DNA of 5,117 nucleotides from Gammaproteobacteria bacterium (lineage in GTDB: Bacteria > Pseudomonadota > Gammaproteobacteria > Steroidobacterales > Steroidobacteraceae). Position 1 is the stretch's first letter, and each line of letters opens with the position of its first letter. Positions 1 through 5,117 of the stretch are shown piece after piece. Where the stretch lies: positions 1 through 5,117 of the forward strand of contig JAQGOD010000447.1 in assembly GCA_028293775.1 (NCBI GenBank), read 5' to 3'. Both the position numbers and the translations under genes were made by a program. The notes under the pieces were generated by a model. It worked only from the letters and a program-made list of their open reading frames with translations. It was not told where the DNA came from and did no database searches.

Positions 1-2
1 AA

Positions 3-1430
3 ACAAGGCTCTCGCGCGAGAAGGCCAAGCGGGCCCGAACCTGGACGCGGTTAGAAACGGCCTTTGAGAAGCAAGAGGTCGTCATCGGCATCATCACAGG
101 CCGAGTCAAAGGCGGCTTTACGGTTGAGATCGATAACGTGCGGGCTTTCCTGCCAGGATCGCTGGTGGACGTGCGTCCCGTGCGCGATCCTTCGTACCTC
201 GAGAACAAACCGCTCGAATTCAAAGTCATCAAGCTCGATCAGAAGCGCAACAACGTCGTGGTCTCGCGCCGCGCGGTGGTAGAGCAGGAATACAGCGCCG
301 AGCGTTCTGCGTTGCTGGACAATTTGCAAGAAGGCGCAGCCGTCAAGGGTGTCGTCAAGAACCTCACCGATTACGGTGCATTCGTGGATTTGGGCGGCAT
401 CGATGGTCTGCTGCACATCACCGACATGGCGTGGAAGCGTGTCAAGCATCCTTCCGAAGTGGTCAAGGTGGGCGAAGAGATCGATGTACGAATATTGAAG
501 TTCGACCGCGAACGCCAGCGCGTTTCGTTGGGCTTGAAGCAATTGGGTGCGGATCCTTGGCAGAACATTGCGCGGCGCTATCCGGCCAACACTCGCTTGT
601 TCGGAAAGGTCACGAACATTGCGGATTACGGCTGCTTCGTTGAAATCGAAGAGGGCGTCGAAGGCTTGGTGCATGTCTCTGAAATGGACTGGACCAACAA
701 GAACGTCAATCCGGCCAAAGTCGTGCACGTCGGCCAGGAAGTTGAAGTCATGGTGCTCGACATCGATGAGGAGCGACGCCGCATCAGCTTGGGCGTGAAG
801 CAGTGCAAGGCCAATCCGTGGAAGGAATTCGCCGACAATTACAACCGCGGCGACAAGGTCAGCGGGCAAATCAAATCGATTACCGTTTTCGGCATATTCA
901 TTGGCCACGCGGGCGGCATCGACGGCTTGGTGCATCTATCCGATATTTCGTGGGACATGCCAGGCGAAGAGGCTGTGCGCAGCTACCAAAAGGCGCAGCA
1001 GGTCGATGCCATGGTTCTATCGATCGATCCGGAGCGCGAGCGCATCAGCTTGGGCATCAAGCAGCTTGCCAAGGATCCCTTCTCGGCTTACATCGCCGAG
1101 CATCCGAAGGGCAGCATCGTCAAAGGCGTGGTGCGCGAGGTCGATGCGAAAGGCGCGATTATTGATCTGGGCAATGGCGTGGATGGGCAGCTGCGCGCAT
1201 CCGAACTGTCGCGCGATCGGGTGGAAGATGCCCGCTTGCTGCTCAAGGTCGGCGAGGAAGTCGAAGCCCGATTCACCGGTGTGGACCGCAAGGGCCGCAG
1301 TATCTCGCTGTCGATCAAGGCGAAGGATATCCATGAGGAGCAGGAAGCTATGCAGAATTATCGGACCGATTCATCCACCGGAACGAGCTTGGGAGACCTG
1401 CTGAAAGAGCAAATCTCCGGGCAGGATTGA
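3..1430 (+). CDS. rpsA: 30S ribosomal protein S1, 5'-truncated by the window edge
   Basis: S1 binds mRNA on the small ribosomal subunit and helps load structured or weakly Shine-Dalgarno-led messages. The frame is open from base 3, so the true start lies upstream; a GTG at 138 falls inside the conserved stretch [16 protein letters not shown] and is not the start. The 475 visible residues correspond to E. coli S1 from about residue 82 of 557. Five S1 (OB-fold) repeats can be seen, at about visible residues 24-91, 112-179, 198-266, 283-352 and 370-438. They carry the family signatures [43 protein letters not shown] and DAKGA. The highly conserved run [15 protein letters not shown] lies after repeat 2. 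The first repeat is mostly missing. The protein ends in a short polar tail ([14 protein letters not shown]). In repeat 5 the usual ITDFG reads ITVFG. It is followed by a GC hairpin and then ihfB, the normal neighbour of rpsA. Identification is essentially certain from the sequence. Confidence 0.98.
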   Translation, partial: TRLSREKAKRARTWTRLETAFEKQEVVIGIITGRVKGGFTVEIDNVRAFLPGSLVDVRPVRDPSYLENKPLEFKVIKLDQKRNNVVVSRRAVVEQEYSAERSALLDNLQEGAAVKGVVKNLTDYGAFVDLGGIDGLLHITDMAWKRVKHPSEVVKVGEEIDVRILKFDRERQRVSLGLKQLGADPWQNIARRYPANTRLFGKVTNIADYGCFVEIEEGVEGLVHVSEMDWTNKNVNPAKVVHVGQEVEVMVLDIDEERRRISLGVKQCKANPWKEFADNYNRGDKVSGQIKSITVFGIFIGHAGGIDGLVHLSDISWDMPGEEAVRSYQKAQQVDAMVLSIDPERERISLGIKQLAKDPFSAYIAEHPKGSIVKGVVREVDAKGAIIDLGNGVDGQLRASELSRDRVEDARLLLKVGEEVEARFTGVDRKGRSISLSIKAKDIHEEQEAMQNYRTDSSTGTSLGDLLKEQISGQD

Positions 1431-1439
1431 GGAAGCGGT

Positions 1440-1461
1440 GGCGGCCGCTCGCGCGGCCGCC
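1440..1461 (+). terminator. GC-rich stem-loop after rpsA, possible terminator or attenuator
   Basis: Bases 1440-1448 (GGCGGCCGC) pair perfectly with 1453-1461 (GCGGCCGCC) around a four-base loop TCGC, making a 9-bp all-GC stem. Two more pairs (1439-1463 and 1438-1464) are possible across a bulged C. Only three T residues follow (1465-1467), so it is a weak match to a classical intrinsic terminator. Its place, 9 bases after the rpsA stop, fits a terminator or attenuator that sets ihfB expression below rpsA, or a 3' end stabiliser for the rpsA mRNA. Which of these applies is inference. Confidence 0.55.
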
Positions 1462-1498
1462 CACTTTAAGTATGTCTAGTGATGGGCACGGGTCGATA

Positions 1499-1801
1499 AT
1501 GACGAAATCGGAACTCATCGAGATCATTTCGGCGAAACAGAAGCATCTGCCGGCGAAGGACGTCGAACTGGCGGTTAAGCAACTTTTGGAAATCATGAGC
1601 GATGCGTTGGCAACCGGCGAGCGCATCGAGATACGGGGCTTCGGCAGCTTCTCGCTGCACTTTAGGCCGCCTCGCCAGGGGCGTAATCCGAAGACCGGCG
1701 AGGCCGTCGCCCTGGCCGGCAAGCATGTGCCGCACTTCAAGCCGGGTAAAGATTTGCGCGAACGCGTCAACGACGGTGCGGATCAACCGATCCGCGATTA
1801 G
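1499..1801 (+). CDS. ihfB: Integration host factor subunit beta
   Basis: This 100-residue protein is the beta subunit of IHF, which with IHF-alpha bends DNA sharply at specific sites and serves in nucleoid structure, recombination and sigma-54 promoters. It starts [10 protein letters not shown], which matches the known IHF-beta N-terminus, so the ATG at 1499 is chosen over an in-frame ATG at 1472 and an open frame reaching back to 1427. Seen in the sequence: the helical dimer region (about 1-40), the [12 protein letters not shown] core, and the beta-arm GRNPKTGE with Pro64, the residue that intercalates at the kink. Glu44 and Arg46, used by E. coli IHF-beta for site recognition, are both present, and [13 protein letters not shown] closes the fold. 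The length is about six residues more than the 94 of E. coli, as a C-terminal tail. The ribosome site is weak (GGG at 1490-1492). HU is excluded by the IHF-beta-specific N-terminus and by the rpsA context. Confidence 0.96.
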   Translation: MTKSELIEIISAKQKHLPAKDVELAVKQLLEIMSDALATGERIEIRGFGSFSLHFRPPRQGRNPKTGEAVALAGKHVPHFKPGKDLRERVNDGADQPIRD

Positions 1802-1821
1802 CTCGGAGTGGCCACGGGCAC

Positions 1822-2964
1822 GTGACCGATTTACCGCTGCTCACGTGGGGCTTAGTGCTGGCGGCACTCGTGTTGGGCATTCTTGCCGGCCATTTTGGCT
1901 GGGGCAAGCGCTGGACCGGACATCTAGGCAAACTCCACCCTGACTACCTGACGGGCCTCGACTACCTGGTCACCGAGCAGCCGGACCGGGCGCTCGATAT
2001 GTTCTTGAAGTTGATGGACGCGAATGCGGAAACGATAGAGACGCATTTTGCGCTGGGCTCGCTCTACCGACGTCGCGGAGAAGTCGAGCGCGCCATCCGT
2101 ATCCATCAAAATATACTGGCGCGCAAAGAGCTGGCCCCGGAGCACCGCGAGCAGGCTCTGCTGGCACTGGCCCAGGACTACTTGCGGGCCGGGGTCCTGG
2201 ACCGCGCAGAAGGACTGTTTCAGCAAGTAAGTGAAGTACCGCGCCTGCGGGCGAGCGCACTCGATGCATTGCGCGGCGTGTATGAGCGCCAACATGACTG
2301 GCAGCAGGCGCTCGGTGCCTATCGGCAACTGGCGTGCATCAAGGCTGCGCCGGCGCGTACGGTGGCGGCTCATTATTTGTGTGAATTGGCGACGCTGGCT
2401 ATCGAGCGCGACGACATCGACGGCGCGCGCGGGCTGCTCAACGAGGCGCGCGCCGAGGCCGCGGCGTTCCCGCGGGCGGCGCTGCTCGGTGCTCAGATCG
2501 CGGAGCGCGAAGCGCAGCCCGAGCTCGCGGTCAAACTTGTGCGCCAGGCGCTCGCAGCGTCTCCCACGCTACTGCAAGAAGAACTGCCCCATCTGCTCAA
2601 GCTCGTGGGTCCCGCGGAACGGGATGCCATTCTGAGCGAGCTGGTGTCGCAAACCGAGTCGCGAGATTTCGATGAGCTGAAGCGCCTCGTTTTCGCGGCG
2701 ATCGCGGCGAACCTAGGTTCAGCGGCGCCGCTGCGCGCCTCCATTGAAAAAGTTTTCTCGCAAGACAACACGCTGCAGGCGGTTTGGCAGGAAGGGCCGA
2801 CGCAATCAGAGCGCATCGCGCGGGAGATTGGCGCGCTATTGGCGCACGCGGAGAAATATCGCTGCAATGAATGCGGTTTTTCCGGGCGAAATTTTTATTG
2901 GCATTGCCCGGCATGCCATTCGTGGGACAGTTTCGAGGCTTACGCCATCGTCAAGCTGCGCTAA
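1822..2964 (+). CDS. lapB: LPS assembly protein LapB (YciM), TPR plus rubredoxin-type domain
   Basis: In E. coli, LapB is an inner-membrane protein that works with the protease FtsH to promote degradation of LpxC, so balancing LPS with phospholipid synthesis. This 380-residue protein (E. coli 389) has the full architecture. Residues 5-27 form one N-terminal membrane segment, leaving the rest in the cytoplasm. TPR-type helical repeats run from about 40 to 245, including [22 protein letters not shown], the strongest family match. A C-terminal metal-binding module has Cys348, Cys351, Cys362 and Cys365 as CxxC pairs (YRCNECGF and HCPACHSW). The start is GTG. The only Shine-Dalgarno-like motif is GGAG at 1805-1808, 13 bases upstream, which is longer than usual; no better start precedes the membrane segment. 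It lies 20 bases after ihfB, suggesting co-transcription. The small membrane partner gene lapA, often found between ihfB and lapB, is absent here. Confidence 0.95.
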   Translation: MTDLPLLTWGLVLAALVLGILAGHFGWGKRWTGHLGKLHPDYLTGLDYLVTEQPDRALDMFLKLMDANAETIETHFALGSLYRRRGEVERAIRIHQNILARKELAPEHREQALLALAQDYLRAGVLDRAEGLFQQVSEVPRLRASALDALRGVYERQHDWQQALGAYRQLACIKAAPARTVAAHYLCELATLAIERDDIDGARGLLNEARAEAAAFPRAALLGAQIAEREAQPELAVKLVRQALAASPTLLQEELPHLLKLVGPAERDAILSELVSQTESRDFDELKRLVFAAIAANLGSAAPLRASIEKVFSQDNTLQAVWQEGPTQSERIAREIGALLAHAEKYRCNECGFSGRNFYWHCPACHSWDSFEAYAIVKLR

Positions 2965-2979
2965 CGTGTGAGAAATGTC

Positions 2980-2996
2980 CGACGGCGAAGCCGTTG
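2980..2996 (+). other. Small stem-loop between lapB and galU
   Basis: Bases CGACGGC and GCCGTTG pair around a GAA loop, giving seven pairs with one G-U, just after the lapB stop. No T-run follows, so it is not a convincing terminator. It may be a minor mRNA structure that separates the lapB end from the galU start, or chance in GC-rich DNA. Confidence 0.3.
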
Positions 2997-3005
2997 GAAA
3001 TCCGT

Positions 3006-3011
3006 TATTCT
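3006..3011 (+). promoter_or_regulatory. Possible -10 element for galU
   Basis: TATTCT matches four of six positions of the sigma-70 -10 consensus, including the key first two and last bases. It lies 6 bases before the galU ATG, so transcription from it would begin at or next to the start codon. No good -35 is seen at 16-18 bases spacing (around 2983-2988). The call rests on the hexamer and position alone and is tentative. Confidence 0.2.
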
Positions 3012-3017
3012 GGGTTA

Positions 3018-3911
3018 ATGGCACACCAAGTAAAAGCAGTTGTATTTCCTGTTGCGGGACGCGGCACCAGATTTCTCCCGGTCACCAAGGCGAGCCCGAA
3101 GGAAATGCTTCCTATCGTGGATAAGCCGCTCATTCAGTACGCGGTCGACGAAGCGCTGTCCGCCGGCGCCGATACTTTGATTTTCATCACCGGCAGCTCG
3201 AAGCGAGCGATCGAAGACCACTTTGATTCGAACCCCGAGCTTGAGGCTGTGCTGCAAGCGCAGGGTAAGCAGGAACTACTCGATACATTGCGCGGAATTC
3301 TGCCGAGTTGGGCATCGTGCGTTTATATTCGCCAGTCAGCGCCGCTGGGTTTGGGCCACGCCGTGCTGTGCGCCCGCCCGGTGGTGGGCGATGCGCCCTT
3401 CATGGTTCATTTGGCGGATGACCTGATCGATGCCAAGGTACCCTGTCTCAAGCAAATGGCGGATGTGTTCGAGAAACATCATGTGAGCATTCTCGGCGTG
3501 CAAAATGTCCCGAAGCAAGACACGGATAAATACGGAATTGTCAGCTTGGAGCAATCGATTGAGCCGCGCGTCGGAAAAATGTCGCATATCGTCGAGAAGC
3601 CCAAGCCCGAGAAGGCCGCTTCGACGCTGGCCGTGGTGGGACGTTATTTGTTGAGCGCCGCGATCTTCGATGACCTGGCCAAAATAGGCAATGGTGCTGG
3701 GGGAGAGATACAGCTCACCGACGGCATTGCTCGGCTGATGCAACGCGAATCCGTATACGCCTTCGAGTTCGAGGGAAAGCGCTATGACTGCGGCAGTAAA
3801 CTCGGATACTTGCAAGCCACGGTCGAGTACGGCTTGAAGCATCCGAGCTTGGGATCGGAATTCGCGCAGTATCTGCGCGAAATGGTGCCGAAACTTCAGG
3901 AGCCTGGCTGA
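3018..3911 (+). CDS. galU: UTP-glucose-1-phosphate uridylyltransferase
   Basis: This enzyme makes UDP-glucose and pyrophosphate from UTP and glucose-1-phosphate in the cytoplasm, feeding LPS core, exopolysaccharide and other glucan or glycolipid pathways. The 297-residue product (E. coli GalU 302) shows the bacterial GalU signatures in order: the nucleotide-binding GRGTR at 14-18 with [14 protein letters not shown] after it, then [21 protein letters not shown] in the place of the metal- and sugar-binding acidic motif, [26 protein letters not shown] and [10 protein letters not shown]. The ATG at 3018 is chosen because [14 protein letters not shown] aligns with the start of the family. The frame stays open upstream to 2871, but that part overlaps the lapB zinc-module codons and is not homologous. 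The upstream region has no clear Shine-Dalgarno, only GGG at 3012-3014. It lies 53 bases after lapB and may be read from the same transcript or its own promoter. Related thymidylyltransferases (RmlA) lack this motif set and are unlikely. Confidence 0.96.
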   Translation: MAHQVKAVVFPVAGRGTRFLPVTKASPKEMLPIVDKPLIQYAVDEALSAGADTLIFITGSSKRAIEDHFDSNPELEAVLQAQGKQELLDTLRGILPSWASCVYIRQSAPLGLGHAVLCARPVVGDAPFMVHLADDLIDAKVPCLKQMADVFEKHHVSILGVQNVPKQDTDKYGIVSLEQSIEPRVGKMSHIVEKPKPEKAASTLAVVGRYLLSAAIFDDLAKIGNGAGGEIQLTDGIARLMQRESVYAFEFEGKRYDCGSKLGYLQATVEYGLKHPSLGSEFAQYLREMVPKLQEPG

Positions 3912-3937
3912 GTAATGGCCGTGGCCGGTCCCGTCGG

Positions 3938-4038
3938 GTTGGCCGGGAGAGGGGCGTCTGCGGCGTTGCACGGCTTGACCGTGGAGTCCACCACGGCCGG
4001 CACCGCGCGCCTTGCATCCGCTCCCTCTCCCGGCCAAC
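3938..4038. repeat. Long inverted repeat between convergent galU and rhlE
   Basis: Bases 3938-3953 (GTTGGCCGGGAGAGGG) are the exact reverse complement of 4023-4038, a perfect 16-bp stem around a 69-base spacer. After one G-G mismatch (3937/4039) up to four more pairs, one of them G-U, extend it outward (3933-3936 with 4040-4043). Inside, CCGTGG (3979-3984) pairs with CCACGG (3991-3996). Neither strand has a T-run after the stem, and no open frame in the 157-base gap (3912-4068) looks like a gene. It may be a bidirectional transcript-end structure for the two converging genes, a REP- or MITE-like intergenic element, or a structured RNA. I see no clear flanking target-site duplication. The repeat itself is certain; its role is inference. 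Confidence 0.75.
3979..3996. other. Inner hairpin of the galU-rhlE intergenic repeat
   Basis: CCGTGG and CCACGG form a perfect 6-bp stem with a six-base loop AGTCCA. It sits inside the 69-base spacer of the larger inverted repeat, so the folded RNA could be a long stem topped by this hairpin. GGCCGTGG at 3917-3924 could pair instead with 3991-3998 (8 bp), an alternative that would compete with this hairpin. Confidence 0.45.
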
Positions 4039-4068
4039 GCGGCTCACGCGGATTACTCAGACAGGCTC

Positions 4069-5117
4069 CTAGCGAGCACGGCCTCGTGTTTGACCGAAAC
4101 TGCGAGTCCCCGTATTTGAACGGGCCCCAGCATTCGGCGCGCGGCGCGAATCGCGGCGCTCCGAATTTCCCCCGTCTCTGCGCGCGCCGCCGCCATGTTG
4201 TCCGTGCCCTGCATGACGGCTCTGACCTGGCGGCGAGCGGTTGTCACGCGCAGGCGGCAAGGCGGATTCAACAATTTTGAATACCGGTGTCGGCAACGTC
4301 GGGATACTGCGGCGTAGCACGCGCTCGATGTCACGCAGCAGTCCGGACTCGTCCGAAGAGACCAACGAGATCGCTTCGCCGTTGGCGCCGGCCCGGCCGG
4401 TGCGGCCTATGCGATGAACATAGTCCTCAGGGACGTTGGGCAATTCGTAGTTGACCACCTGCGGCAGCTCTTTGATGTCGAGGCCGCGAGCGGCGACTTC
4501 GGTAGCGACCAGACAAGTGACTTGGCCGCGCTTGAACATATCCAGAGCTTTCACCCTGGCAGCCTGGCTCTTGTTTCCGTGGATCGCCGCCGCTTGAATG
4601 CCGGCGCCTTCCAGCTGCTGCGTCAGGCGATTGGCGCCATGCTTGGTGCGGGTGAAGATCAGCACTTGGCGCCACTGTCCTTCCTGGATCAGATGCACGA
4701 GTAAGTGCCGCTTCTGTTCCTTTTGCACCCGATATGCGCGCTGCTCGACGAGTTCGATGGGCGCATTGCGCGGGGCAACTTGCACCGACAAGGGGTTGTG
4801 CAGCAAACGCTCGGCCAGGCCGCGGATGTCGTCCGAGTACGTGGCAGAAAAAAGCAGGTTTTGGCGCTTCTGCGGCAGCAATTTGATGATGCGGCGAATG
4901 TCGGGTATGAAACCCATGTCCAGCATGCGGTCGGCCTCATCGAGAACCAGCACTTGGATTTTGGAGAGGTCGGCCGCGCGCTGCTGCGCAAGATCGAGCA
5001 AGCGGCCCGGAGTGGCAACCAAGATATCGCAGCCGCTGCGCAAAGCGCTGATTTGCGGATTGATGCTGACGCCGCCGAACACTTGGTAGGTGCGCAGCTG
5101 CATATACTTGCCGTAGT
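4069..5117 (-). CDS. rhlE: DEAD-box RNA helicase, RhlE type, 5'-truncated by the window edge
   Basis: This is an ATP-dependent RNA helicase; RhlE in E. coli is linked to ribosome assembly and RNA turnover in the cytoplasm. The frame is open to the right edge: the codons before the ATG at 5103 read YGKY and align with the family (E. coli YSKYLNIR), so that ATG is internal. The Q motif, Walker A (motif I) and motif Ia lie outside the window. Counting from that ATG, the visible motifs are TPGR (31-34), DEAD (55-58), SAT (86-88), then [23 protein letters not shown] and [10 protein letters not shown], all intact. [19 protein letters not shown] and [20 protein letters not shown] are typical of RhlE rather than SrmB, DbpA or DeaD. 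The last 75 or so residues form a low-complexity tail rich in Arg, Gly and Ser, as in RhlE RNA-binding tails, ending RGRAR before a TAG stop. It converges on galU. Confidence 0.95.
   Translation of the reverse strand, partial: YGKYMQLRTYQVFGGVSINPQISALRSGCDILVATPGRLLDLAQQRAADLSKIQVLVLDEADRMLDMGFIPDIRRIIKLLPQKRQNLLFSATYSDDIRGLAERLLHNPLSVQVAPRNAPIELVEQRAYRVQKEQKRHLLVHLIQEGQWRQVLIFTRTKHGANRLTQQLEGAGIQAAAIHGNKSQAARVKALDMFKRGQVTCLVATEVAARGLDIKELPQVVNYELPNVPEDYVHRIGRTGRAGANGEAISLVSSDESGLLRDIERVLRRSIPTLPTPVFKIVESALPPARDNRSPPGQSRHAGHGQHGGGARRDGGNSERRDSRRAPNAGARSNTGTRSFGQTRGRAR

Noticed and set aside
51..935. Long open frame on the minus strand opposite rpsA (294 codons)
   Set aside because: It is antisense to the S1 repeats, has no recognisable domain, and shows repeated motifs that are just the mirror of the S1 repeats.
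1427..1498. Longer IHF-beta starting at the rpsA stop overlap or at the ATG at 1472
   Set aside because: The extra residues are encoded by the GC hairpin and are not found in IHF-beta, which begins MTKSEL at 1499.
2871..3017. Upstream extension of galU to an ATG inside lapB
   Set aside because: The added 49 residues overlap the LapB cysteine module in another frame and have no match to the GalU family, whose N-terminus aligns with the ATG at 3018.
3336..4037. Minus-strand open frame opposite galU (233 codons)
   Set aside because: It is antisense to well-conserved galU codons and its start region is made of the intergenic inverted repeat; the protein is low-complexity and unlike any family I know.
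3938..4038. Insertion sequence or transposon remnant
   Set aside because: There is an inverted repeat but no transposase fragment and no clear target-site duplication next to the arms (CGTCGG on the left, GCGGCT on the right).
3915..4280. Plus-strand open frame after galU (121 codons)
   Set aside because: It crosses the inverted repeat and then runs antisense into the 3' end of the helicase gene. No family signature and no ribosome site were seen.
1..5117. A new defence, biosynthetic or mobile system
   Set aside because: All coding sequence is accounted for by five well-known conserved families, and the gaps are 20 to 157 bases with only small structural elements.

Overview
This window is a conserved, housekeeping stretch of a proteobacterial chromosome. 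The protein sequences and the gene order (ribosomal protein S1, then IHF beta, then LapB) point to a Gammaproteobacterium, or possibly a Betaproteobacterium. The DNA is GC-rich. The sequence alone does not let me name the genus.

Layout on the plus strand: the 3' part of rpsA (30S ribosomal protein S1, beginning before the window) ends at 1430. A 68-base gap with a strong GC hairpin follows, then ihfB (integration host factor beta, 1499-1801), lapB (TPR plus rubredoxin-type regulator of LPS synthesis, 1822-2964) and galU (UTP-glucose-1-phosphate uridylyltransferase, 3018-3911). On the minus strand, converging on galU, is a RhlE-type DEAD-box RNA helicase that ends at 4069 and runs off the right edge of the window. 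The 157 bases between galU and the helicase gene hold a perfect 16-bp inverted repeat around a 69-base spacer.

How the genes relate: rpsA and ihfB serve translation initiation and nucleoid architecture and are classic neighbours. lapB adjusts LPS synthesis by promoting turnover of LpxC in the bacteria where it has been studied. galU makes UDP-glucose, a precursor for the LPS core, exopolysaccharide and other glycans. A LapB-GalU pair therefore joins control of lipid A output to sugar-nucleotide supply. The helicase is a separate, oppositely oriented transcription unit linked to RNA and ribosome metabolism.

I found no mobile element genes, CRISPR array, tRNA, rRNA or recognisable new defence or biosynthetic system. 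The points worth a second look are small: the absence of lapA between ihfB and lapB, the inverted repeat between the convergent genes, and a galU start with almost no leader.
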